Shown piece by piece: positions 14,834 to 21,893 of a stretch of 31,280 nucleotides of DNA (position 1 is the first letter of the stretch; each line of letters starts with the position of its first letter). Origin of the DNA: JAKPCT01 sp029553165 (GTDB lineage Bacteria; Bacillota; UBA4882; UBA8346); the NCBI GenBank assembly GCA_035359995.1, contig DAORZT010000032.1, positions 1 through 31,280 of the forward strand, written 5' to 3'. Under the pieces are notes generated by a model. The model made no database searches, was not told the DNA's origin, and saw only the letters and a list, made by a program, of their open reading frames with translations. A program made the translations under genes and the position numbers.

Positions 14834-14862
14834 ACGGAGGAAGAACTCCGTTGCTTTGGAGG
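14834..14862 (+). promoter_or_regulatory. Hairpin next to the ireB ribosome binding site
   Basis: ACGGAG (14834-14839) and CTCCGT (14846-14851) form a 6-bp stem with a 6-nt loop. The CTCC of the 3' arm could instead pair with GGAG of the ireB Shine-Dalgarno (GGAGG, 14858-14862). The two pairings exclude each other, which suggests possible translational control; not demonstrated. Confidence 0.4.
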
Positions 14863-14869
14863 TATCGTA

Positions 14870-15142
14870 ATGGATCTTAACACTAGTTTAACCAAAGAAT
14901 TCGAATCACAGGCCAATACCGAAAATAATGTTGCATCAATATTACGTTTAGTATGTCGGGCTTTAAAAGAAAATGGCTACAATCCATTGGATCAGATCGT
15001 CGGTTATCTGATTTCCGGTGATCCAACTTATATTACGAATCATTGTAATGCCAGAGTACTAATTCGCCAGCTTGACCGCGATCAAATTCTTGATGAATTG
15101 GTACACTATTATCTCGGAAAAGAGGAAAGATATGGAAGGTAA
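14870..15142 (+). CDS. ireB: IreB/ReoM family regulatory phosphoprotein (UPF0297)
   Basis: Small regulator phosphorylated by PASTA-type Ser/Thr kinases (IreK in Enterococcus, PrkA in Listeria). In Listeria and Bacillus its homologue ReoM controls degradation of MurA by ClpCP. The 90-residue protein shows the family core: NNVASILRLVCRALKENGYNP, QIVGYLISGDPTYI, ARVLIRQLDRDQILDELVHYYL. N-terminal Thr5 and Thr8 keep the three-residue spacing of the phosphorylated Thr pair in Enterococcus IreB. The start is fixed by GGAGG 7 nt upstream of ATG 14870. The last 11 nt overlap the start of murA. The usual neighbours ruvX and the yrzB-type DUF1292 gene are absent from this position. Confidence 0.95.
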   Translation: MDLNTSLTKEFESQANTENNVASILRLVCRALKENGYNPLDQIVGYLISGDPTYITNHCNARVLIRQLDRDQILDELVHYYLGKEERYGR

Positions 15143-16385
15143 ATTTATCGTAACAGGCGGTAACCGTTTAAATGGTACGGTGAACATCAGCGGAGCTAAA
15201 AACAGTATTCTTGCTTTGATGACTGCGGCAGCTCTTGCTAAAGAAGATGTTTTGTTAAATAATATTCCCTTAAACAGTGATGTCTATACCATGGGCGAGA
15301 TTTTAGCAAGTTTAGGGGTTAAAGTGGTTTTTCAAGGTAATACGGTGATTATTAACGGTGCTACGATCAATACTTATAAACCCCCATATGAACTGGTACG
15401 TAAAATCAGAGCTTCTGTTTATGCGGCCGGTTTGTTATTAGCCCGTTTGGGACATACCGAAGTAGCTTTGCCTGGCGGAGATGAGATCGGTTCACGGCCG
15501 GTTGATTTGCACATCCGCGGTTTTCAAGCTTTAGGCGCTGAGGTAAGTGTTGAACATGGATTTATGATCTGTAAGTGCAGTAAACTGACTGGAGCAAAAT
15601 ACTATATTAACAAAGCAAGTGTTGGGACCACAATTAATATGATGATTGCTGCTAGTTTAGCTGATGGAGTGACAATTTTAGAAAACCCGGCCAAGGAACC
15701 TGAAATAGTCGATACTGCAATTTTATTAAACGGAATGGGTGCGAAGATTAGAGGAGCCGGTACCGATACGATCCGGATTGAAGGTGTAACGGAATTACAT
15801 GGTTGTGAACATTCACCGATTCCGGACCGGATTGAGGCTGGAACGTTTATGATTGCGAATGCCGCAGTCGGCGGGGAGATCCAGATTACCAATGTTTTAT
15901 CGGAGCATCTCCGTATTCCGATTGCTAAACTCCGTGAAGCCGGTGCCGAAATAATTGAAGGCGATACTGATCTGGTTGTAAAAAGTACGGGCCGGTTGAA
16001 AGCAGTTGATGTTGATACAGCAGTTTTTCCAGGATTCGCAACTGATCTGCAGGCGCCATTTGGTGTACTGCTCTCGCAGGCCGAAGGTACGGGAATTATC
16101 AGAGAGACGATCTTTGATAATCGTTTCCGTTACATTGAAGAATTGCGCCGCATGGGCGCTGATGTCAAAGTCGAACGGGATACGGCGATCTTTAGAGGGA
16201 TTGAACGCTTGAGTGGCGCTCCGGTTGAAGCAACTGATATCAGGGCCGGAGTTGCTTTGGTGATTGCCGGATTGATGGCTGATGGGACCACTGAGGTTTC
16301 GGGGATCTATCATATTGATCGGGGTTACGAACATTTTGACCTTAAACTTAAAAACTTAGGGGCGGTAATTGAACGGATCTCATAA
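15132..16385 (+). CDS. murA: UDP-N-acetylglucosamine 1-carboxyvinyltransferase MurA, Asp variant
   Basis: First committed step of peptidoglycan synthesis: transfers enolpyruvate from PEP to UDP-GlcNAc in the cytoplasm. The 417-residue EPSP-synthase fold has SGAKNS with the catalytic Lys23, IRASVYAAG, and GSRPVDLHIRG with Arg122. FPGFATDLQAPF contains the conserved catalytic-base Asp. The loop that normally reads GGCAIG reads GGDEIG, so the Cys corresponding to E. coli Cys115 is Asp117. Such Asp variants (for example Mycobacterium, Chlamydia) are active and insensitive to fosfomycin. Start ATG 15132 lies inside the ireB 3' end with GAGG 6 nt upstream; the longer frame from 15072 has no ribosome binding site. 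Confidence 0.97.
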   Translation: MEGKFIVTGGNRLNGTVNISGAKNSILALMTAAALAKEDVLLNNIPLNSDVYTMGEILASLGVKVVFQGNTVIINGATINTYKPPYELVRKIRASVYAAGLLLARLGHTEVALPGGDEIGSRPVDLHIRGFQALGAEVSVEHGFMICKCSKLTGAKYYINKASVGTTINMMIAASLADGVTILENPAKEPEIVDTAILLNGMGAKIRGAGTDTIRIEGVTELHGCEHSPIPDRIEAGTFMIANAAVGGEIQITNVLSEHLRIPIAKLREAGAEIIEGDTDLVVKSTGRLKAVDVDTAVFPGFATDLQAPFGVLLSQAEGTGIIRETIFDNRFRYIEELRRMGADVKVERDTAIFRGIERLSGAPVEATDIRAGVALVIAGLMADGTTEVSGIYHIDRGYEHFDLKLKNLGAVIERIS

Positions 16386-16414
16386 AAGTTAAGGCTTGAT
16401 AAGGGGATACTTTA

Positions 16415-17185
16415 ATGAGCTGTAACAGTGATCTGCGGTTAAAAGAAGGAGAAGTAGTTGATCAGCTAGGGTATCAGGGATTAAAGATAATTCAAGATCC
16501 CCGGAGGTTCAAATTTACAATTGACGCCTTATTATTAGCCAGTTTCATCAATCCGAAACCAACTCAAAGAGTAATCGATCTGGGCAGTGGTGGAGGAGTC
16601 TTACCATTGTTACTGGCCGGTCAAGATCAGGTACAACAGGTGATTGGACTTGAGATCCAGCCGGAACTGGTTGATATGGCTACCCGTAGTGCTGTTTTAA
16701 ACCAATTGGAAACTCAAATAACTTTCTATGAAGCTGATCTGCGCCAACAACTTCCCCAAGCTTTAAAACCCAATTCGTTTGATTATGTCATCTCTAATCC
16801 TCCGTATTTTCCTGTCGATGCCGGAATGGTCAGTGAAAATCAAGCGTTGGCAATTGCGAAGTTTGAGCTCTGTTGTTCACTGCCGGATGTATTAAGAGCT
16901 GCGGTAAGATTAGTGAAAGGAAATGGCAAGGTTGTCCTGATCTATCCTTCGCAAAGAATGGAACACTTATTCGGCTATTTAGGGCAATTCAATCTGTCAC
17001 CTCAAAAAGTATGTTATGTTCATCCCAATCATACCGCTTCAAGTAACTTGATGTTGGTTGAAGCGCGTCCGGGCAAGAAAGGCAATCTACAGGTATTACC
17101 GCCAATCTTTGTTTATGAAAATAACCGGTATTCTCCGCAAATGGATCAGATTTTTCACGGTCAAAAAATTGAAAATATTTTTTAA
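16415..17185 (+). CDS. tRNA1(Val) (adenine(37)-N6)-methyltransferase-like protein (YabB/TrmN6 family)
   Basis: SAM-dependent methyltransferase of 256 residues. The family methylates N6 of A37 in tRNA1(Val); B. subtilis YabB is the Firmicutes form. Seen: the family N-terminus with PRRFKFTIDALLLASF, SAM-binding motif I VIDLGSGGGVLPLLLA (53-68), acidic GLEIQPELV (motif II), and the N6-adenine catalytic NPPYF (128-132). AAGGGG lies about 10 nt before the ATG, and murA ends 29 nt upstream, so it may be cotranscribed with ireB-murA. The usual partner rsmI is not next to it. Specific substrate is inferred from family only. Confidence 0.88.
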   Translation: MSCNSDLRLKEGEVVDQLGYQGLKIIQDPRRFKFTIDALLLASFINPKPTQRVIDLGSGGGVLPLLLAGQDQVQQVIGLEIQPELVDMATRSAVLNQLETQITFYEADLRQQLPQALKPNSFDYVISNPPYFPVDAGMVSENQALAIAKFELCCSLPDVLRAAVRLVKGNGKVVLIYPSQRMEHLFGYLGQFNLSPQKVCYVHPNHTASSNLMLVEARPGKKGNLQVLPPIFVYENNRYSPQMDQIFHGQKIENIF

Positions 17186-17245
17186 AACAGGACTTTGGAC
17201 TTATATAGATCTAAAAAAATCTGTCGATATTATAAGTAAAGAAGC

Positions 17246-17275
17246 AAGGAGGCTGCTAGCCGCCACGGATGGCGG
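17246..17275 (+). promoter_or_regulatory. CsrA/RsmA-type hairpin with GGA loop in an untranslated region
   Basis: CCGCC (17260-17264), loop ACGGAT (17265-17270), GGCGG (17271-17275). A 5-bp GC stem presenting ACGGAU is the textbook high-affinity CsrA/RsmE site. Just upstream, AAGGAGG (17246-17252) is a second GGA motif and a Shine-Dalgarno-like sequence with no properly spaced gene; the nearest ATG (17269) opens only eight codons. Whether this organism has CsrA is not visible here. Confidence 0.45.
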
Positions 17276-17305
17276 AATATATAAATAAAATTTAATTGGA
17301 TTTAG

Positions 17306-17334
17306 AGCCGACTCAAGTTAAGTTGGCTTTATAT
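17306..17334 (+). terminator. Probable weak terminator upstream of the cheY-like gene
   Basis: AGCCGACT (17306-17313) pairs with AGTTGGCT (17321-17328) as 8 bp with one G-U pair, followed by TTATATATTTAT. The T tract is interrupted, so efficiency may be modest. Confidence 0.55.
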
Positions 17335-17429
17335 ATTTATAGCTTGATTATTGATTATTTTTAGCAGTTACAGTAGAACAATTAATCAAAGAGACGGTTG
17401 CAAACTTTCCAGTGAAGGTGAATTGAAGC

Positions 17430-17789
17430 ATGAGAAGAGTAATGGTTGTTGATGATGCCGCTGTGATGCGTTTGATTTTGTCAAAGATATTTGTTGAAGC
17501 AGGATACGAAGTAGTAGCCGAAGCAACAACAGGTAATGAAGCGGTTATTAAATATCAGCAATTCAAACCGGATTTAGTAACAATGGATATCACCATGCCG
17601 GATATGAATGGGTTAAGTGCGCTAAAATTGATTAAAAAGATCGATCCTGATGCCAAAATTATCATGTGTTCAGCGATGGGCCAGCAAAGGCTGGTGTTGG
17701 AAGCCTTGGAAGCAGGCGCGCTTAGCTTTGTGGTCAAACCGTTTGACGGTCAGCAAGTAATAGAAGTTGTCAGGAAGGTTTTTGTCTAA
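17430..17789 (+). CDS. CheY-like single-domain response regulator
   Basis: 119-residue stand-alone receiver domain with no output domain. Seen: the acidic pair Asp8-Asp9 (VVDDAAVMR), phospho-acceptor Asp53 in TMDITMPDMNG, Ser81 in MCSAMGQQ, and Lys103-Pro104 in VVKPF. All residues for phosphorylation and switching are present. The sequence is closest to chemotaxis CheY, but single receivers of this kind also act in sporulation or stress signalling, and no flagellar or chemotaxis genes adjoin it. AAGGTG lies 9 nt before the ATG. It faces the DUF606 transporter gene convergently, 19 nt away. Confidence 0.93.
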   Translation: MRRVMVVDDAAVMRLILSKIFVEAGYEVVAEATTGNEAVIKYQQFKPDLVTMDITMPDMNGLSALKLIKKIDPDAKIIMCSAMGQQRLVLEALEAGALSFVVKPFDGQQVIEVVRKVFV

Positions 17790-17808
17790 TAATTATTTTA
17801 GGCAAAGA

Positions 17809-18255
17809 TTATTTATTAAGTAACAGCCTGGCGCCTACTACCATCAAAACGATTCCAAGCAGTTTCAGATAAGTGAATGATAATTGTTTCATTCCAAATA
17901 ATCCGAAATGGTCAATGAGATAAGCGGTGAGCAATTGCGCAGCGATAATTGCGGTTGTTGCTGCTCCAACTCCAAGTTTGGGGATACTCATGGTAACGCC
18001 AACGATGATTCCTACCCCAATCACTCCGCCTAACCATGCATACCACGGGACTTCACCAATTTTTCCAAAATTGCCGTTTCCCCAGAAGAGGACAACGATC
18101 CCGGCAGTGATTGTCCCAATCAGATGAACAATGAAGGTCCCCTCCAATAATCCCACAATCTTCACTAATGCACTGTTAAATGTCCCTTGAATTGCCATCA
18201 ATGCTCCGGCAATCCCTGCAGTTATGATCGCGAAGACTCTGCTACTTAGTTTCAT
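17809..18255 (-). CDS. YdcZ/DUF606-type DMT-superfamily membrane transporter
   Basis: 148-residue integral membrane protein with about five hydrophobic helices, of the DUF606/YdcZ branch of the drug/metabolite transporter superfamily. Seen: the opening IITAGIAGALMAIQGTFNSAL, the GGVIGVGIIVGVTMSIPKLGVGAATTAIIAAQLL block and DHFGLFG, all typical. Substrate unknown. A longer frame begins at 18315, but GGAGGG 8 nt before ATG 18255 and the family length support the shorter start. It is divergent from the ZIP gene with a 107-nt AT-rich gap in which no promoter was recognised with confidence. Confidence 0.88.
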   Translation of the reverse strand: MKLSSRVFAIITAGIAGALMAIQGTFNSALVKIVGLLEGTFIVHLIGTITAGIVVLFWGNGNFGKIGEVPWYAWLGGVIGVGIIVGVTMSIPKLGVGAATTAIIAAQLLTAYLIDHFGLFGMKQLSFTYLKLLGIVLMVVGARLLLNK

Positions 18256-18362
18256 GTTCCAAACCCTCCAATTAACACATCCGAAATGAAAATTAACATA
18301 TTTGCTAGTATTCACTAATATTATTTAATATATCCATCCTTTTATTTTAAATAAGGTGATCA

Positions 18363-19100
18363 ATGGAACTGATTAACGCGACGCTGATCGGATTTTTGGT
18401 TGGCATTTCCGGAACAGTTGCCGGAGGACTGTTTATTTTACGTTTTGGAAGTAGTTCAAACCGTCAAAGTTTTTTACTGGGATTTTCAGGCGGAGTGATG
18501 GTGGCGGTTGTCCTCTTTGATCTGTGGCTGGAAGCAATTCATTACGGTGGAATTATAATAACGGCATTGGGGACAGCAGTTGGAGTCTTTTTAATTCAGT
18601 ATTTTGATCAATTTTTAAAGCTGATTCCATGGTACCGTAACCGCAATCTTTCCAAACTGAATAAAGTAGGTTTATTGATGGGCTTAGGGATTGGGGTCCA
18701 TAATTTCCCTGAAGGAGTCGCGCTCGGGACGACTTATATAGCCAATCCCGCGCTTAAAAATTGGTTGGGTCTGGCATTGATTATGGCGTTGCATAATATT
18801 CCCGAAGGAATGGTGATGTCCTCAACTTTTAAACTAGGTAAAGTCCCTTTCTATAAGATTATTATTGCTTTAATATTAGTGGAACTGCCAATGGCTTTTG
18901 GCAGTACTGTCGGAGGAGCTTTAGGACTGCTCTCCAATGAGATGATTGCCGCTTCATTGGGATTTGCCGGCGGGGCGATGTTTTTCTTGGTAGCAAAAGA
19001 AATATTACCAATGGCCAAAAAAATATCCGGCGTTTTATCAGTAACAGTCGGATTTTTGATTGGATTGTTAATTGGAATTATGATGATCAGTTTTATTTAA
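18363..19100 (+). CDS. ZIP-family divalent metal transporter (ZupT/GufA type)
   Basis: Membrane importer for zinc, iron or other divalent cations. The 245 residues form about eight hydrophobic helices. The two metal-site motifs of the ZIP family are visible: HNFPEGVALG in helix 4 and HNIPEGMVMS in helix 5, together with the Gly-rich first helix. The His-rich loop is missing, as in the GufA subfamily. AAGGTGATC lies just before the ATG. It ends 7 nt before the 3' end of the convergent GH13 gene, with no clear terminator between them. Confidence 0.92.
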   Translation: MELINATLIGFLVGISGTVAGGLFILRFGSSSNRQSFLLGFSGGVMVAVVLFDLWLEAIHYGGIIITALGTAVGVFLIQYFDQFLKLIPWYRNRNLSKLNKVGLLMGLGIGVHNFPEGVALGTTYIANPALKNWLGLALIMALHNIPEGMVMSSTFKLGKVPFYKIIIALILVELPMAFGSTVGGALGLLSNEMIAASLGFAGGAMFFLVAKEILPMAKKISGVLSVTVGFLIGLLIGIMMISFI

Positions 19101-19107
19101 GGAGAAA

Positions 19108-20847
19108 TTATTGAGTACGATAAAGGATCGCCCCAAAATTAGCTTCAATGGTTAGAGTTGCCTGACGGTTAACGATCTGCAGTTGCCGATCGGTCAATCC
19201 TTCAGTCCAGCTCATATCCCCAAAATCCACCAATTCATCAGTCAGTGTTATTGTTAAAGGTTGATTACCGGCATTGATGATGACAATTACTTTTTCATCT
19301 TTAAAACGTCGCGCAAAGATATACAGACTGCGCTCATCGTCGGTTAATAAAGTTTCAAAATAGCCATAACGTAAGGGTTGAAGCATGGTCCGCAAATAGA
19401 TAAGGCGTTTGTAAAGGTTGTGCAGTTGATGGTTCCAGGTTGCCGGGTCCCAATTAAAGGTACGGCGGCAATCCGGGTCGGCTCCGCCAGTCATGCCAAT
19501 TTCATCACCATAATAGATGTGGGGGATTCCTGGATAAGCAAACTGGATTATTAGTGCCGGTTGCAGATGCTTTACCGCTTCTTCGTAACTTCCTGAATAT
19601 CCGGGGATTACCCTTAAGTGTTCTTGGAAAACAGTTATTATTCGGGCTGTATCATGACTGCCCAACATGTTGAGTAAACCGAAGTTATTTGCTTCAGGAT
19701 AACGTAACCGGATTAAACCCAACAGAAAATCTAATTTTGAGAGTGTCAATTTTTTCTTGGCAAAACACAGGACCATCAGATCGCGGAACAGATAGTTCAT
19801 GACACCGTCAAAATAGTTCCGGGTCAGCCAGAAACGGGCATCGTGCCAGATTTCGCCGACAATATAGGCATCAGGATTGACTGCTTTAACCCGTTGGCGA
19901 AATTCAACCCAAAACGGTGGTTCAATCTCATTAGGAACATCTAACCTCCAGCCATCAATCTTTCCAACCCGTAACCAAAATGTTGCCGTTGACAACAGAT
20001 ATTCTTTAACCAACGGATTGGTGGCATTCAGTTTCGGCAGTGACGGTACATCCCACCAACAGACATAATTAGGGCGGGGACTGATTGTTACCGGGAAACT
20101 TTGAATATAATACCAATCTTTATAGAACGAACGTTCACCGTTGGCTAAAATATCCTGAAAGGCAAAGAAATCAGTTCCGGTATGATTAAACACTCCGTCA
20201 AGGATGATTCTGATTCCGGATTGATGGAGCGTTTCAGTTAGATTAAAGAAGCTTTCTTTATCCCCTAGGATTGGATCAATCGTTAAATAATCCCGGGTAT
20301 TATAGCGATGATTTGATGAAGCGGCGAAGATCGGGTTTAACCAGATCAGGTTGATTCCCAAGCTGTTAAGATAAGAAACTTTTGCAGCTATTCCTTCAAG
20401 GTCCCCACCAAAAAAGTTATCAAGCGTAGGCTGGTCTGACCAGTTAGCGACATTGACCGGATCGTTGGCGTGATTAGCATTATAAAAACGATCCGGGAAT
20501 ATTTGATAAAGGATTGCATCGTAAACCCATTCGGGAATGATATGAATATTCTCTTCTAACCAGTAATAATCAAAAGGGCCAAGCGTCTCAATCAGCTCTC
20601 CGGCAGTAGTTTGACACTGAAATGAATAATGACAAGCTCCAGCCTGGTTAAGCTCGATTTCGGCTTGCCAGTATGTATGTTTCCGGGAACGTACGGTTGG
20701 AAACATTGCTTTGATTTTAGATGTGCCTTCTTCTTCATAACAGACAAAATAAGCGTACTTTTCAGATTGATTTTTGACTTTCAATCTTAAAAGCAACCGA
20801 TTGGGGCTTAACGGTTGGCAAAAGCGGGTAATGGTTTTGTGAAACAA
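19108..20847 (-). CDS. GH13 alpha-amylase family enzyme (cyclomaltodextrinase/neopullulanase-like)
   Basis: Hydrolyses alpha-1,4 (and perhaps alpha-1,6) bonds in maltodextrins or cyclodextrins. Of 579 residues, the first 105 form a beta-rich N domain like CBM34, as in GH13_20 enzymes. Then come YQIFPDRF, DGVFNHTG, DGWRLDVPNE with nucleophile Asp303, VGEIWHD with acid/base Glu332, and LGSHDTARI with Asp399, so the catalytic triad is complete. A small beta domain ends the protein. No signal peptide is seen, so it is probably cytoplasmic and degrades glycogen or imported dextrins. It starts at TTG 20847 after AAAGGAG and is transcribed away from the glycogen operon. Confidence 0.93.
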   Translation of the reverse strand: MFHKTITRFCQPLSPNRLLLRLKVKNQSEKYAYFVCYEEEGTSKIKAMFPTVRSRKHTYWQAEIELNQAGACHYSFQCQTTAGELIETLGPFDYYWLEENIHIIPEWVYDAILYQIFPDRFYNANHANDPVNVANWSDQPTLDNFFGGDLEGIAAKVSYLNSLGINLIWLNPIFAASSNHRYNTRDYLTIDPILGDKESFFNLTETLHQSGIRIILDGVFNHTGTDFFAFQDILANGERSFYKDWYYIQSFPVTISPRPNYVCWWDVPSLPKLNATNPLVKEYLLSTATFWLRVGKIDGWRLDVPNEIEPPFWVEFRQRVKAVNPDAYIVGEIWHDARFWLTRNYFDGVMNYLFRDLMVLCFAKKKLTLSKLDFLLGLIRLRYPEANNFGLLNMLGSHDTARIITVFQEHLRVIPGYSGSYEEAVKHLQPALIIQFAYPGIPHIYYGDEIGMTGGADPDCRRTFNWDPATWNHQLHNLYKRLIYLRTMLQPLRYGYFETLLTDDERSLYIFARRFKDEKVIVIINAGNQPLTITLTDELVDFGDMSWTEGLTDRQLQIVNRQATLTIEANFGAILYRTQ

Positions 20848-21342
20848 TTGTAGATCTCCTTTATCAAAATTTAATGAAAAAAGCTGACATCAATTACATG
20901 CTCTTTGCATACAATTAATCGGTAAAAAACTAGGAAAAGTTTAATTTAACCATTTGTTAATCTAAACCTGATAATGAAATATTTGTCACAACATACAAAT
21001 GTATATAGTATTATAAGTTTCGATGAGTAAAATGGTGAATTTGACATAGTCATTTTTGAAAGTATGCCATCATGATTCATTAGTATCTCTAATTCTTTTG
21101 TTTTAAAACCGTTCTGATTTAAATTGGAAATTAAAAACTTAAAATTTATTAAAATGAAGGGGGTTGTGAATAGACAGATTGATTGTTTTTTATTTTGCTA
21201 CATTATAGCCAAGTTATAACTTGAGTAAATGTTTCTTTTTTGTTAAATGTTAGGAAATTAATGAAAAAGGCTAAATAAAAAATTTTTTGTGCCGATAAAA
21301 ATGTTGAATTATAGAAAAAAAATTCCTAAAGGAGACTGAATA
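20848..21342. other. AT-rich divergent intergenic region of the alpha-glucan island
   Basis: 495 nt without a gene, between the leftward GH13 gene and the rightward DUF4912-GH57-phosphorylase operon. A perfect 14-bp palindrome, CAAGTTATAACTTG, at 21210-21223 and a smaller ATACA/TGTAT repeat near 20993-21005 are the only symmetric elements noticed. A TTGACA at 21041 with a TATGCC 16 bp downstream is a weak promoter candidate. The region presumably carries the control signals for both directions. Confidence 0.5.
21287..21315 (+). promoter_or_regulatory. Possible promoter of the glycogen operon
   Basis: TTGTGC (21287-21292), 17-bp spacer, TATAGA (21310-21315). Spacing is ideal but both boxes are partial matches. 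It ends 27 nt before the DUF4912 start. Confidence 0.3.
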
Positions 21343-21831
21343 ATGCTACCAATGCTGGTTGCACGCTATCGACAAAATGTAATTAGTTGTTTACTGCAAG
21401 ATCTGAAAAATATTTATATATATTGGGATTTCAGAGATGAGCGGATTCAAACCCTAAAAAGTTTTATGACTGTTGTAAAACCTGATATTCGTTTAACCTT
21501 ACGTTTGATGCGTGAGGATAGTGGTACGGGAAGGTTTTTTCCGGAGCAGGAAGTGAGCCTTTACTATCTGGAACCAGGTAACTATTATTTTAGAAATCTG
21601 GACCCTTTTGCAACATACTATATTGAGTTTGGTGCGAAAACTCCGGATGGAAGATTTATTAGGTTTTTCCAAAGTGCAACAATTCAGTTGCAACCTTCGT
21701 TACGCGGGATTAACAGTTCTGAATTCTTCTTTGAACTGGACCTTGATGAATCACTTAATGGTGGCCTGAATCAACTGTCCGAACTTGCCAGGTTAAAAGA
21801 GTTAAACGAATCTTTGTTCAGTTGGAGTTAA
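21343..21831 (+). CDS. DUF4912 domain protein
   Basis: 162-residue protein preceded by AAAGGAG. It shows the DUF4912 layout: an early LVARYRQN...IYIYWDF segment, an IRLTLRLM strand, and a YYIEFGAKTPDGRF turn, which together look like a small beta-sandwich. No signal peptide or catalytic motif is visible. In several bacteria such genes sit directly upstream of GH57/DUF1957 branching-enzyme genes, as here, so an accessory or glucan-binding role is plausible; the function is not established. Confidence 0.75.
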   Translation: MLPMLVARYRQNVISCLLQDLKNIYIYWDFRDERIQTLKSFMTVVKPDIRLTLRLMREDSGTGRFFPEQEVSLYYLEPGNYYFRNLDPFATYYIEFGAKTPDGRFIRFFQSATIQLQPSLRGINSSEFFFELDLDESLNGGLNQLSELARLKELNESLFSWS

Positions 21832-21893
21832 ATCGCAATAATATTTGGCGCTTTTATTTGCTTTAACAATTATCATTTACTTTGGAGGTAGTA

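Noticed and set aside
17058..17288. 76-codon open frame overlapping the end of the TrmN6-like gene and running into the gap
   Set aside because: It starts inside a well-supported gene without a ribosome binding site, its first half is the shifted frame of that gene, and its tail covers the hairpin region. No family was recognised.
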